A stretch of 64,000 nt of DNA from Teratosphaeria epicoccoides (lineage: Eukaryota > Ascomycota > Dothideomycetes > Mycosphaerellales > Teratosphaeriaceae), in assembly GCA_021401465.1 (NCBI GenBank), contig JADDMT010000084.1, positions 62,001 to 126,000 of the forward strand. The letters are read 5' to 3'. Position 1 is the stretch's first letter, and the number at the start of each line of letters is the position of its first letter. Position numbers and translations under genes: made by a program. Below the pieces are notes generated by a model that saw only the letters and a program-made list of their open reading frames with translations, had not been told where the DNA came from and did no database searches. Positions 1-10,493 of this stretch are shown here, in pieces.

Positions 1-746
1 GGCGGATGGATCGTTGCCGAAGTTTCTAGGTCACATCAGTCGTAGCCAAGGCAAAGGCAAGAGGGAGCGGTGCTTCTCACTGCGACAGAATTTTGTAGAT
101 GTATGGGAGATGCATCTCGAGGCTATGCTCCTCTTCGTCGACGTCCTGCGACATCCAGTCGAATTGGCCAGTCTTGTGGAGCTCTGAGGTCGTCTCTCGA
201 TCCACTACGAGGTCGCCAAGAGGTGTGCCGTAATGTGTGCATCGTGACAGTGCAGCGTTGGTGAGGTAGTGGTGGTGTGATGGACCCAGGAGGAAGACTT
301 TTTTGCTGTGCACTCATTAGGTATGATTGATTATGGTGGCGGTGGAATTGGTAGCCAAGCGCTCCTCGATGCTGGTGGGAGGGCATGAATTGGAGATTTT
401 TTAAGGTAGATGAAGTGCGGCACTCACGCTTTCGAGACATCCCAAGACTTGTATGCATATGCAGCCGCTGGGCCGGAGTATGAGAACCCTGCATGTCTGT
501 AGGCTGCTCAGAATTCCAAACACATAACGCGAATACTGATATCGAATCGACTCACGGTGCAATGATCACTCTAGCACCGGACACAGGCAGTGCACGACGA
601 CTCTCGCCCTCAGATCTGGGACCGATGCAAGATAATGGCGTCCTTACAGCTCCAAGCCATACTTCCAGTTGAGAGGCGAGCTGGGAGCCATTAGAAGTGT
701 ACCACGAGCCTGCGTGGCTGGGATTGCGGACGGTCTCTTTCGCCAT
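1..746 (-). CDS. MHO1: MEMO1 family protein (partial, 3' end off the left edge)
   Basis: The protein belongs to the MEMO1/Mho1 family, a conserved fold related to extradiol dioxygenases and linked to signalling and redox or copper handling in eukaryotes. Exons read as 746-556, 496-428, 305-81 and 25-<1. Introns start GTGAGT, GTGAGT and GTGAGA. The start ATG at 746 gives MAKETVRNPSHAGSWY, the typical N-terminus. The joined frame then gives IIAPHAGFSYSGPAAAYAY, with the family metal-site histidine, followed by KKVFLLGPSHHHYL and the DEEEHSLEMHLPY motif. The C-terminal half is missing because the window ends. It is divergent from the CxxC gene at 973, with 226 bp between the two starts. Family assignment is firm; exon edges are by eye. 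Confidence 0.9.
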
Positions 747-972
747 CTGTTGATGTGGAAGAGTGAGAGAAATGGTTGTATTGAGCAAGGCAGTGATGTC
801 GTTTGGTCGTGAACGCGTACATATGGGCATAGTGATGCACATGTTATCACGCGTCAATGTCGCGAAGAAGATACGCGAGGGCGCGTTTCTGCCTGCCTTG
901 TCAACACGCTTCTGGTCAAGAAATCATAGAACGCGCAGCCCAGAAGCATTCATCGCGCGTGTCATAGCGAAG

Positions 973-1695
973 ATGGCGCTCAAACGGAAACGATCAACCA
1001 CATCCTTCTCCTCGCCATCAACCACCATTTCCTCACATAGCGACATGGATCTAGACACCACATCCAGCATCCCTTTCTTCTTTCCACCAAATAAACCAGT
1101 CTTCTTCCCTCAGCCAAAGGCGACATGGAATTGCCCGACGTATCAAGATGCGCCTTCAGATCACTACATCAGCCGCACGCGCAAACGGCACAGAGACGAT
1201 CGACCAGATGAAGGCACGGTATATGGTGTGTAGCTTGTCGTATTACTTCCTGCGGATATTCTTGCTGATCGCCGACGTGCTTCAGCTTCAACTGTGCAGA
1301 GACTCTTTGACGCACAGCGAAGACGTCCGAATGCTGCACCAATCCCTTCACGATCGGACCCCACGTCGCGCCCACAAACAGCAACGAGTAATGCATCATT
1401 CTCCCAACGTCCGGCATCGCAACGCAGTAACCTACATACGTTTTGGAAAATTGCGCAGCCGCCAAAGGAAGACGTTGGAATGATGGACGTTGATGTCGGC
1501 GGATGGGGAGTGACGAGAAGCGTGACAAAATGTGAAGACTGCGACGGGTTTCTGCAGGCGGATAATGTCATGGACATTGATGAGGGCGTTCTGGAGCAGG
1601 AGATGAGCTGCGCGGTCTGCACGAGGAGGGTCTGCGATACTTGCGCACACCATGGCGATTTGAGGGTCTGTCTAGGATGTGCTGGAGGACGATGA
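973..1695 (+). CDS. Uncharacterised small protein with four CxxC pairs
   Basis: Two exons, 973-1218 and 1300-1695, join in phase 0 through an intron with donor GTATAT and acceptor GTGCAG, giving about 213 residues. The N-terminal half starts MALKRKRSTTSF and is rich in Ser, Pro and Phe. The middle is basic and probably disordered. The C-terminal 70 residues hold CEDC, CAVC, CDTC and CLGC, spaced like a small zinc-binding module, and a D/M-rich linker. I do not recognise the family. The CxxC pairs suggest a structural zinc site (inference), perhaps in a nuclear adaptor. It shares a short divergent promoter with the MEMO1 gene. The start was chosen because it is the first ATG giving the long open first exon. 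Confidence 0.7.
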
Positions 1696-1998
1696 TGCAG
1701 CAATATCGCGCATCAGCACACAAACGCCGACATCAGAGATCGAGCATTGTGGTGCCTGGTACGGCTGAGACCGTTGAGCCATGCAACATATGCTTGAAAG
1801 TAGCCAATGACTACGTTCATCTCGACGACTTTCAGCCTGCGGCGTCAGATCTTCCTTGCGCATGCCCTCAACAAACATATCAGGCCTGTGGAGAGCTATC
1901 AGCTCGGCCATAGCTCGGGAGAAGGCGTGCAGACTACATATACTTAAGGCTGGCTTACGTAACCCATAATGCCGTCTCGAGCGACGCAACCCAACGCT
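1696..1998. other. Intergenic, 303 bp
   Basis: Spacer between the CxxC-protein gene and the tRNA-like locus. I see no convincing coding frame; it should contain the 3' UTR and terminator of the upstream gene. Confidence 0.5.
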
Positions 1999-2092
1999 GG
2001 ATGCGTGGTGTAGTGGTTATCACGTCTCGTTTACAACTTTGGATGTATACACAATTCCGAGAAGGTCGCAGGTTCGATCCCTGCCGCGTGAG
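1999..2092 (+). tRNA. tRNA-Val (anticodon TAC) with 21-nt intron; acceptor end mispaired
   Basis: An A box (TGGTGTAGTGG at 2006-2016), a paired D arm (GTG/CAC), an anticodon stem TCTCG (2025-2029) with CGAGA (2058-2062), and a T arm GCAGG/TTCGATC/CCTGC (2068-2084) are all present. An insert at 2036-2056 sits one base 3' of the anticodon, as in nuclear tRNA introns, and carries TGTA able to pair with the TAC anticodon. The D-arm sequence is like that of fungal tRNA-Val. The acceptor stem GGATGCG (1999-2005) against CGCGTGA (2085-2091) pairs only at positions 3-7; positions 1 and 2 are G-A and G-G. The discriminator would be G and no T-run follows for about 90 nt, so this may be a tRNA pseudogene. 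Confidence 0.7.
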
Positions 2093-2405
2093 TAAACCAA
2101 CCTCACATATCGCTTCGATGGACATCAACTAACTAACATTACCTAGGTTCATTCTTGTGTTGAATCGTGCCAGCGATAATTCTTTTGCATTTTCCAGTCA
2201 GGCGGCACGTACCATGACCCTTTCCACTCTACCGCACTTGACTACCCATGTCGCACGAGGTACTTTCGAGTTTTGCTGGACGCGATCGCAGACCAGTCTG
2301 GGCAGATAATATTTGCTTGACTGGAAGCGTTAGCTGCAACACAACTTTGTCTTTTATCCGGGCATTACACGCTTCCTCTGGTCAGATGGGTCATGTTAAG
2401 ATTGA
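2093..2405. other. Intergenic, 313 bp
   Basis: Nothing coding is visible. The first run of four Ts downstream of the tRNA-like gene lies near 2183, far for a Pol III terminator. Confidence 0.4.
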
Positions 2406-3131
2406 TCAATACTGATGCAACGCAAGAGCAAGGCTATCAACCATCTCAATCTCGCAGTCCTGAATCCCCTCTCCAGGCTCCCCAACAGGCTCCTCAACCA
2501 CCTCCTGATTCCTCGACCTGCTACTCCTAGTTACATGCATCTTATGAGACTTGATCTTGGCACTGTGCTCGGCGCCTTTGTCTCCCGCAGAAGCCCTCTG
2601 CTGCCGCCGCTTCACATGTTCGTTCACTAATCGAACGGACACCGTACCCCTCTTCGTCATGGGAGGCGCAAGCCTCCGAATCTTAGCACCGCGGGCCTCC
2701 ACAAGATCCTTGAGCGGACCCGGCTCCAGCCAGAGCACGTTGTACGATTCCCGCACGCCTACGACGGACGACCCCAAGTCCACGTTGACTTTCTCTCCCA
2801 TGAGCTGTTCAATGCCTAAGGACGTACGTGCGTGTTGAACTACGGCGCCTGCCATGGCGACTGAGGAAAGGCCGCTGAGCAGACCAGTTTCCTCGATATG
2901 GTGAGCGAGGTCGAAGCAGAGCATCGTGGCATTGGAATTGCCTCGACAAAGACTCGAGACATTTGCAGAATCACCACGGTTGGTATCTCTCGTCACGGAA
3001 CCTAGACGTCGTTCAGACACGGTGCGCTGCTGTAGCCTTGCGCGGCTTCGGTTGTATTTCGCCTTTGTTGGTCTACGGTGCCTCAGCTGCAGAGCCATTG
3101 CCCAGGGCCTTCTTCTGGTAACGGTCAGCAT
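2406..3131 (-). CDS. Uncharacterised basic protein, possible mitochondrial targeting
   Basis: A 241-residue open frame begins MLTVTRRRPWAMALQLRHRR and is strongly basic over its first 45 residues. A central hydrophobic/helical part follows (ATMLCFDLAHHIEETGLLSG, then a VAMAGAVVQHARTSLGIEQL stretch), and an acidic tail ends in LALALHQY. I do not recognise the family. A second Arg/Ser-rich frame lies just upstream on the same strand (ATG at 3234, starting MALSTRYQLRPRFRF). It overlaps this frame at 3073-3131 in a different register, so the true N-terminus may come from that frame through a short intron with a weak GTAGAC donor near 3078. The length of the frame and the bias argue for a gene; the exact model is uncertain. 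Confidence 0.45.
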   Translation of the reverse strand: MLTVTRRRPWAMALQLRHRRPTKAKYNRSRARLQQRTVSERRLGSVTRDTNRGDSANVSSLCRGNSNATMLCFDLAHHIEETGLLSGLSSVAMAGAVVQHARTSLGIEQLMGEKVNVDLGSSVVGVRESYNVLWLEPGPLKDLVEARGAKIRRLAPPMTKRGTVSVRLVNEHVKRRQQRASAGDKGAEHSAKIKSHKMHVTRSSRSRNQEVVEEPVGEPGEGIQDCEIEMVDSLALALHQY

Positions 3132-3460
3132 TACGGATGCCTGGGCTGCCTCTGGCTGATGCTGCGTGCCCTCGACCTGATGCCCGAAGGAACCGAAACC
3201 GCGGTCGGAGTTGATATCTTGTCGAGAGCGCCATTGTACTCAGTCTAAATGGGGTGTGGTTGCCGGTCAATCAAAGAAGCTTCGCAGTGAGATCTGCCAG
3301 ACACTTTCCTTTCTGCCCGGATGAGACGACTTGATCCGGCAAGGCGCACAGTCTGACAAAGAGCTCCGTTTGCGGACAGCTGTACCAGTGATCTAGTCGA
3401 AGCTCACTTGTCAGTCGTGGGAGTCACAAGAGATGTGTGTAGGCATTTTATACTGCATCC

Positions 3461-4264
3461 TCACGTGTCCTCTCCCGGCTCCTGATAAGTGTCAAAGTCA
3501 AACAAATCTGCATCCAAGTCGATGGCCTCGCCTCCATCTTCACTAACCCGGTGAACAGCCTCTTCACGTGAAGCGTGCTCCTCCACGCCTGCAATATTTT
3601 CTTCCGCATTCAAAATCTCCAACACATCAGCATACTGACCAACCAGTCCCGCAATCTGCTCCTTCCTCCCCAACACAGCCTTCATTCCTACCCTAACATC
3701 TTCAACAGGCACCTTGAGTGCCGAGCTCCACAAGCTAACCGGAAACCCACTTGTTATAGTCTCGACAGCCTCGGCCACTGCCTGAATGCTGTTTTCAACC
3801 CCGGTGAGCTTGCAAGCGAGCAAGAAACTTACGGCGTGTAGTCTACCGTACCAAAGCTGAGGGAGGGCATGATGAGGCTGCACGAAGTGGTCTAGCAGGT
3901 TGAGCGCTATGATCTCGGTGTCTGGTGATGTGTTGAGCCAGCAGTATCTGGCAAAGAACAGAGAGGCTGGTGTAGTCTGGGATGTTAGGTTGTTTATCCT
4001 GGTGACTTTCGGTTGGTCTGGGCTATAGGCAGGAACAGATGGTAATGCTGGAATGGCTGTTTGAGGCTCGGCTGGTGCTTGTTCGGCAGCATTGCGTAGC
4101 GCCTTCGCTACACGAGGTTGGATGGGTCGTTTTCGCTGTGCCTGAGGCTTCTTGACAACCGACTCCTTAGACTTAGGTGGCGCTCGCTTCTTGTCGCTTT
4201 CTGTGATTCCATTTGCGAGGGGGTTCGGAGCGCGACCGCCTCGATTCCGAGATTTTGGCGCCAT
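3461..4264 (-). CDS. Uncharacterised protein, possibly with a helical cyclin-like central domain
   Basis: A single-exon frame of 267 residues starts at the ATG at 4264 (MAPKSRNRGGRAPNP); the frame stays open to 4330, which has another ATG. Residues 1-70 are Lys/Pro/Arg-rich and look like a nuclear-type disordered tail. Residues about 95-210 are helical and hydrophobic, including SLFFARYCWLNTSPDTEIIA and LWYGRLHAVSFLLACKL, and resemble in character a cyclin or TFIIB-like helical fold; this is impression, not a match. The C-terminus is very acidic and ends EPGEDT. No family is recognised. It is followed upstream by the broken F-box-like locus on the same strand. Confidence 0.6.
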   Translation of the reverse strand: MAPKSRNRGGRAPNPLANGITESDKKRAPPKSKESVVKKPQAQRKRPIQPRVAKALRNAAEQAPAEPQTAIPALPSVPAYSPDQPKVTRINNLTSQTTPASLFFARYCWLNTSPDTEIIALNLLDHFVQPHHALPQLWYGRLHAVSFLLACKLTGVENSIQAVAEAVETITSGFPVSLWSSALKVPVEDVRVGMKAVLGRKEQIAGLVGQYADVLEILNAEENIAGVEEHASREEAVHRVSEDGGEAIDLDADLFDFDTYQEPGEDT

Positions 4265-4433
4265 AGTGAACGTGGTATCGATCTGACAGTTGGACACGAG
4301 TTTTGAAGACCGTTTCTTCGAACAAGCCATGACAAATTGAATTCTTGCACGATCCTTTGTTCCAACCGGTCAATCTGGCGCCGGATCTGCAGACCACGAC
4401 TCGACGAGAACAAAGGCCCAGCATCATAATCAT

Positions 4434-5057
4434 TCAAAGTACCTTGCTTCCTACAACGGCGTCAATATACCGCAGCAATGGTGTCGATGACATGTAGCGT
4501 GGTAACGACTGTATCAAGATGGCGTCTGGGTAGTTGCAGCCATAGCTCTCAGGCCCAGGGTAAGATCTGGCACATTGAACCCATGGAATGAGAACCTCTT
4601 GAGCGTTCTCGCGTATGCAGTCAGCAATATCCTGATCTCTGACAGCGACATTGACACGTATTTCAGGTACCTTTGCTTTGAAAGTACTTGCAAGCAACAT
4701 GCTACTCGCAGGATGGTGTTCCGTTCATGTGTCTCCCAAAAACTGCAGAGAGCGATTTGCTCCGCCGCTCGGCGGAGTTGAGCCTGGAGTTGGACTAATG
4801 CAAAGGGAAGTCGCGAGTTGTGGGCCAGGCGTTGCCCTGCGCTCAGCCGGATATGATGCCTTGCAGCAGAGTCCGATTTGTGTCGGCACCAGATCGACTG
4901 GACCATCCAGACCGATTTCTGCTGCGGTCTTGCATGTCAAGCGGAAATTCAACAGTTCTCGCGGACGCAAGAACGATGCAACGTAGAGCTGAAGTTCTGT
5001 AGGCAAGCCGAGTAATGGAGATGCTTCTTCCGGAGTCGCTGCTGTCAGATCGGCCAT
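4434..5057 (-). pseudogene. F-box-like protein, probably broken
   Basis: The ATG at 5057 opens a frame whose residues 14-48 read like an F-box: LLGLPTELQLYVASFLRPRE followed by LLNFRLTCKTAAEIGLD. After about residue 60 the sequence becomes low in hydrophobic pattern and the frame stops at 4725. Downstream, gene-like peptide moves between two other frames, for example RILLTAYARTLKRFSFHGFN and then QDIADCIRENAQEVLIPWV. I see no convincing intron joining them, so I read this as a decaying F-box gene; a multi-exon gene with unusual introns is the alternative. The disrupted part contains a perfect 18-bp palindrome at 4760-4777. Confidence 0.4.
4760..4777. repeat. 18-bp inverted repeat (8-bp arms, 2-nt loop)
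   Basis: CTCCGCCG, a CT loop and CGGCGGAG form a perfect GC-rich inverted repeat. It lies exactly where the F-box-like reading frame loses coherence. Confidence 0.7.
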
Positions 5058-6076
5058 CGTAGGTAGATGCCTGTGTGTCGTTGAGGTAGCTCAGGGCAGG
5101 TTTCGGCGTAAGAGGCGATTGAAGAGAGCAAATCTCGTGGTGGTCGTTTGACACCTCAGGTACCTATACTCCAAGCAATTGCAGAGCTTTTACCGAATCT
5201 GATCAGCATTTGTTTGACCACCCATCACCAGCACGCCCATATGAGCTCGTCTTCAGACAGTCTGAGGCTTCTAGCACTATTGCTAGCCTGACACATCGCT
5301 ACATCGTTGATGTAACCGTCAACACGGTAGTGAGATGCCAGCTTTTCATGCATCTGCTCGTCAAGCAAATGTCGCTAACAATGCCGATGGGCAGGAAGAG
5401 TCATAGAGCCAGGCTCAAAGTAAAGCCAACGCAAGGACTACGGTCGCCTTAGAGAGTGCGGATGGCCATAAGAGCGTAATAATCAACATCATTATTGCAT
5501 GTATTGGCGAGAACCTGGCGTTGTGGTCATCAACTCCGGGTAAATTTAGTCTGGGATTTAGCCGCTGGGCAGGTCTCCCGTCTACTGCAGAGGTGGAATA
5601 ATGTGGCGGCAATGATCAGCCGTTGAGTACGCAAGACTCCAGTATGGCCCGCAGCAGAAGCATGCGGCACATTAAACGCATCGGGAACTCTCGAGCAGGT
5701 GGCATAGTGAGATGAGGAGAATGCTTGCGGGAAAGCAGATACTGGTCCGGATCGTGGTCTCCTATGCCAGATACGAGGGACATGCGGAGTCGACTCAGGT
5801 CGGTGGTGGAGCTCGATGCCGGACGCTGTTGGGGCATGGCACGACCGGCTTGCTTACATGGCCTGGGAACCGCTGCTATATCATCAGCCTCCTCGTACCT
5901 TCCTTGATGGGAAGTGGTACCTGCCAGTCTCGGTGCCAAGACTACCTACTGCATCCGCAGTGTCATGATTTGCGAATCACAACCCCTCCAGCTAGATACC
6001 AGATGTTGAACATATGAAAGACGTAGGTCGTACTTTACTGACCCCGGACGAAGCGCAGGGTCTGCTGCCTCACACC
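5058..6076. other. Intergenic, about 1 kb, upstream of the xylosidase gene
   Basis: No frame here looks like a protein. It should hold the promoter of the beta-xylosidase gene. A TTTAGCC at 5557-5563 is the reverse complement of GGCTAAA, the XlnR/Xyr1 binding consensus, about 510 bp before the start codon. Confidence 0.5.
5557..5563 (-). promoter_or_regulatory. Possible XlnR/Xyr1 site (GGCTAAA)
   Basis: The heptamer matches the published xylanase-regulator consensus GGCTAAA and lies upstream of a beta-xylosidase gene, a classic target. A 7-mer occurs by chance often, so context is the only support. Confidence 0.3.
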
Positions 6077-8527
6077 ATGGCTTCGACTATTAGCATTGTT
6101 GTGCTTTGCTTAGCTGGTCAATCTTTGTCTCAGCTGACTGGACGAGGCTTCCCAGACTGTCAGAATGGACCATTAAAGAAGAACATTGTCTGTGACACAT
6201 CAGCTGGTATGGACCCTAATATACCAAGCAAGTATGAACCTGGCTGACAAGGAGCAGATCCACTTGTGAGGGCAACGGCACTCATCAATGCGTTCACCTT
6301 AGAGGAGAAGCTCAACAACACTGGCCATGTGAGCCCGGGCGTGCCTCGACTTGGCTTGCCAGCATACACCTGGTGGCAGGAAGGTCTTCACGGAGTGGCC
6401 AGTAGTCCTGGAGTGAATTTCTCAGACTCTGGCAACTTCAGCTGTGCAACCTCATTCCCCGAGCCGATCCTAATGGGCGCAGCGTTCCATGACGACCTGA
6501 TCAGGGATGTTGCAAGTGTCATCAGTACCAAAGCGAGAGCTTTCAACAACTTCGATCGCGCAGGACTCGACTTCTGGACGCCGAATGTCAATCCGTACAA
6601 AGACCCAAGATGGGGACGCGGGCAGGAGACGCCGGGAGAAGATCCGTTCCATTTGTCAAGCTATGTTCATGCATTGATCGATGGCCTGCAAGGCGGTTAC
6701 AATCCAAAGTACAAGAAGATCGTCGCAACCTGCAAGCATTTCGTTGCCTACGATATGGACAGCTGGGATGGCAACTTCAGATACCAATGGGACGCTCACA
6801 TCAATTCTCAAGACCTAGTGGAGTACTACATGCCTCCATTCCAGAGCTGTGCAAGAGACTCGAATGTCGGTGCATTCATGTGCTCATACAACAGCCTGAA
6901 TGGAGTACCTACATGCGCGGACCCGTGGCTGCTCAACGATGTTCTGCGGGAACATTGGGGCTGGACGAATGAGCACCAGTGGGTTACATCTGATTGCGAC
7001 GCTGTGCAGAACATATTCCTGCCGCATGAGTTTACAAAGACTCGTGAGGAGACGGTGGCTGCTGCACTCATCGCGGGAACAGATGTCAACTGTGGGTCCT
7101 ATTATCAGGAGCTGCTACCGCGAGCTTACGACCAAGGCCTATTCAATGTGTCAGTCCTAGACCAAGCCTTGGTTCGCCAATACTCGTCGCTAGTCCGCTT
7201 GGGCTACTTCGATGGCGATGCTGTCCCGTACCGCAGCCTAGACTGGTCGGATGTCAATACTCCAGCCTCGCAACAGCTCGCCTACAAAGCCGCAGTCGAG
7301 GGCGTCACTCTCCTCAAGAACGATGGAACGCTACCTATCCAGATCGACTCTAACACCACGATCGCCCTAGTTGGTGGATGGGCGAACGCTACAACGCAAA
7401 TGCAAGGCAACTATGCCGGCATCGCTCCATACCTCCACGGTCCGCTGTACGCCGCCGACGCGACTGGCGCGACCGTCCACCTCGTTGGTGTCCCAAGCGG
7501 TCAAGCCGACCCAACAACGGACAGCTGGCTCCAAGTGTGGCCAGCAGCAGATGCAGCCGACATCATCATCTTCGCCGACGGGATTGACGACAGTGTCGAG
7601 GCCGAAGGGATGGATAGGAATAACATTGACTGGACGGGTGCTCAGCTGGACATGATCGGTCGACTCGCATCGTACGGAAAGCCTTTCATCGTGATGCAAT
7701 TTGGTGATCAGCTGGACAACGCGCCTGTTGTCAGCAACGATAATGTCAGCGCTCTACTGTGGGGCGGATATCCGGGTCAAGACGGCGGTGTTGCGATGTT
7801 CGATATACTGCAGGGCAAGGCTGCGCCAGCGGGTCGTTTGCCAGTCACGCAATATCCATCTGGTTATATATCTCAAGTACCATCGACTGATATGTCACTT
7901 CGACCGAACAGAACCAGTGGCTCCCCTGGGCGAACGTACCAGTGGTTTACTGGCAATGCCACTTTCGAGTTCGGCTTTGGACTACACTACACAAACTTCA
8001 GCGTCGAGATGCCTGGCAATAGCAGCAATGGCTCTACATACGCGATTGCGGGTCTGATCAAAGGAAGCAGAGAAACCTACCTCGATAAGACAGCCTTCAA
8101 ATCTTTCAGCGTCAACGTCAAGAACACTGGCTCAGTGACCTCCGATTACGTTGCCCTCGGCTTCCTCACAGGTCAACATGGTCCCCAGCCCTGGCCCATC
8201 AAGCGTCTGGCCGCCTATCAGCGCCTGCAAGATATTACTGCGGGCTTGACAAAAATCGCAGCTCTGAACCTGACTCTAGGCAATTTGGCACGGGTGGACA
8301 ACCACGGCAACACCGTGCTCTACCCTGGTGATTATTCGTTGATGATCGACACCCAGCCATTGAGCGTGGTAAACTTCACATTGACGGGGAATGCTACAGT
8401 GCTGGATTACTGGCCGCAGCCTCCAGCCGAGCGATTCCAGACGAGCGATTACTTTGTGGGCGGGTATGGGAGTACGTATGACGGAGAAGCGGTCATGGGC
8501 GCATTCGTAAATACCGTGGATGCGTAA
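6077..8527 (+). CDS. xlnD: Secreted GH3 exo-1,4-beta-xylosidase
   Basis: The enzyme releases D-xylose from xylo-oligosaccharides outside the cell. Two exons, 6077-6206 and 6258-8527, join across a 51-nt intron (donor GTATGG, branch GGCTGACAA, acceptor CAG) to restore CDTSADPLVRATALI; the total is 799 residues, the usual length for fungal xylosidases. Residues 1-19 (MASTISIVVLCLAGQSLSQ) are a signal peptide. The GH3 N-domain carries EEKLNNTG, VPRLGLPAYTWWQEGLHGV and RWGRGQETPGEDP. The nucleophile is Asp289 in WVTSDCDAV. A second (beta/alpha) domain with WGGYPGQDGG and a fibronectin III-like C-terminal domain follow. There are many NxS/T sites. A possible XlnR motif lies upstream. Alpha-arabinofuranosidase side activity is possible. 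Confidence 0.93.
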
Positions 8528-9378
8528 AGCATGGTCGTTCTGACAAACAATTTTGACAAACCCCAACGAGACATTTCCTCCCTACCTCTCAGCAGTCTCA
8601 ACATCCCCATCACGATCATCATCATCACCGTCATCATGACCTGACCACACGTAGCCTGCCCTCGTCTCGTGTCAACCCAATTACTCCACACTGATGGCAT
8701 ACCTACGCAACACACCCCGAATGCACATGCATTAGCACCACGCAACAAATGCCCCTTGGCCTATATATCATGTATGCCCCTACCAAGACCCGCACCCCGG
8801 CTTTCCCAAATCCAGCAACCCGCGCCCCTCAGTTCCCCGCACAACCCACCGCGCCATCGCCTACCCAATCGACCATTCCAGCTCGCCTACGCACTGCACT
8901 GCACACAATCATTTATCACGCGTCAAGCTCTGAAACACGGTGAGCCGCACGTATAAGGTAATTCTTCCCGGGCGAAGAGAAGAAAAAACGCAAAACTTGT
9001 TGGACGGTCCGGTTGATGGCGTGGCAAGGGCAAGGGAAGAGAGAGGGAAATAGATTCGTACATAATCATGGTTTGGACGAAAGACATGTCCGGTTTTTTC
9101 TTTTTGTTTCTTTGGTACCCCATACCTTTTCAGCTCTTTGCCATCAGAACTCGGGGTGGCAATTTCAGGCATCCTACGTGGACGCCTAGAGTACGGAGAT
9201 ACGCCCAGAAGTGCGAGAAACATTTTGTGGAGAGTGGAACTGCGCATGTGATACTGAGCGGCGCTTGGTGGTTGCGTGGATACGGCGGCTATTGATAGAT
9301 ATTGCCACTCGGCGAGCAAGTTGTAGGTGCTTCATAGGCCCCCTCCTCGTCTCAGGATACGTTGACGAGACCATCGGA
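8528..9378. other. Intergenic, 851 bp
   Basis: 3' flank of the xylosidase gene and promoter of the SDR gene. It contains an ATC/CAT-rich microsatellite-like patch around 8600-8640, C/A-rich low-complexity sequence to 8940 and a T-rich tract near 9095-9110. No gene is seen. Confidence 0.5.
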
Positions 9379-10493
9379 ATGGCCTCACTCCTGCGTTTGG
9401 CTCCACGCGCCCTCCGCGCCAGCAAACGCCTCCCCAGTGCTCTACCCACCTTGGACCAAAAATGCCGCTTCAAGCACGACGTCCACGACCCACCTCAAGG
9501 GAACCCTCCCGTGGCTGGCCGCGGACCACCCGGGCCGCCGCGCGAGGAGGCCTCAGCTCTTAAGGACAACTTGAAGTCCGGCTCCTACCTCGGCACAACG
9601 AAGCGTCTGCCAGAATTCAACTTGCATGATAAGGTCGTGCTCATCACAGGCGCAGCTCGTGGGTTAGGTCTCGTGCAGGCGGAGGCATTATTGGAGGCGG
9701 GTGCGACGGTGTATGCGCTTGATAGGCTGCCAGAGCCTAGTCCAGATTTCTACCGAGTGCAGGAGAAGGCGGCGAAGGAACTGGGCACAACCCTACACTA
9801 CCATCAGATCGATGTGCGGAACGTTGCCGAGCTCAACGAGCTCATCAAGTCGATCTCGGATGCGCAAGGCAAGCTCGACGGCTTGGTTGCAGCAGCAGGA
9901 ATCCAGCAGGAGACGTCGGCGCTGGATTACAGCCAGAAGGATGCGAATACGATGTTTGAGGTCAACATCACTGGTGTATTGATGACGGCGCAGGCGGTGG
10001 CCAAAGAGATGATCCGATGGGGAAACGGTGGAAGCATGGCGTTCATTGCGAGTATGAGTGGAAGCGTGGCGAACAGAGTATGTGATGCCTGAGCTCGAGC
10101 TGATGGCGGACGGTTTGCTGATTCGTGTAGGGCCTTATCTGCCCAGCTTACAATGCTTCGAAGGCCGGCGTGATCCAGCTAGCGCGCAACTTGGCCGCTG
10201 AGTGGGGTCCGCATGGCATTCGTGTCAATACAATCTCGCCTGGCTATATCGTGACGGCGATGGTGGAGGCGCTGTTTGAGCAGCACCCGGAGAGAAGGCG
10301 AGACTGGCCGACGCAGAATATGTTGGGCAAGCTGAGCAAGCCTGAGGAATACAGGTATGTGATCGAATCAAGAGGCTGAGCAGATGTGCGCTGATCAAGT
10401 AGCAGGGGTGCCGCTGTCTTTCTCATCAGCGATGCAAGTAGCTTCATGACTGCGAGCGACATGAAAATAGACGGTGGCCATTCCGCGTGGTAG
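9379..10493 (+). CDS. Short-chain dehydrogenase/reductase with mitochondrial-type presequence
   Basis: Three exons, 9379-10077, 10131-10354 and 10406-10493, give 336 residues. Donors are GTATGT and GTATGT; acceptors are GTAG and GCAG. The first 40 residues (MASLLRLAPRALRASKRLPS) are Arg/Ser/Leu-rich without acids, as in a matrix-targeting signal. The Rossmann motif TGAARGLG is at 90-97, a catalytic Ser near 227 in ASMSGS, and Tyr240/Lys244 in YNASK. The C-terminus reads FMTASDMKIDGGHSAW. It is a classical NAD(P)-dependent SDR, closest in character to fungal D-arabinitol dehydrogenase or sorbose/xylulose reductase types; the substrate cannot be fixed from sequence. It lies next to the xylosidase gene, but the link to pentose use is only suggestive. 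Confidence 0.9.

Noticed and set aside
8669..8956. Pro-rich 95-codon frame downstream of the xylosidase
   Set aside because: Low-complexity C/A-rich sequence; two overlapping frames are equally open, so it is compositional.
6077..10493. Xylan/pentose utilisation cluster (xylosidase plus SDR)
   Set aside because: Adjacent but separated by 850 bp, with no transporter, regulator or kinase next to them; the SDR substrate is unknown.
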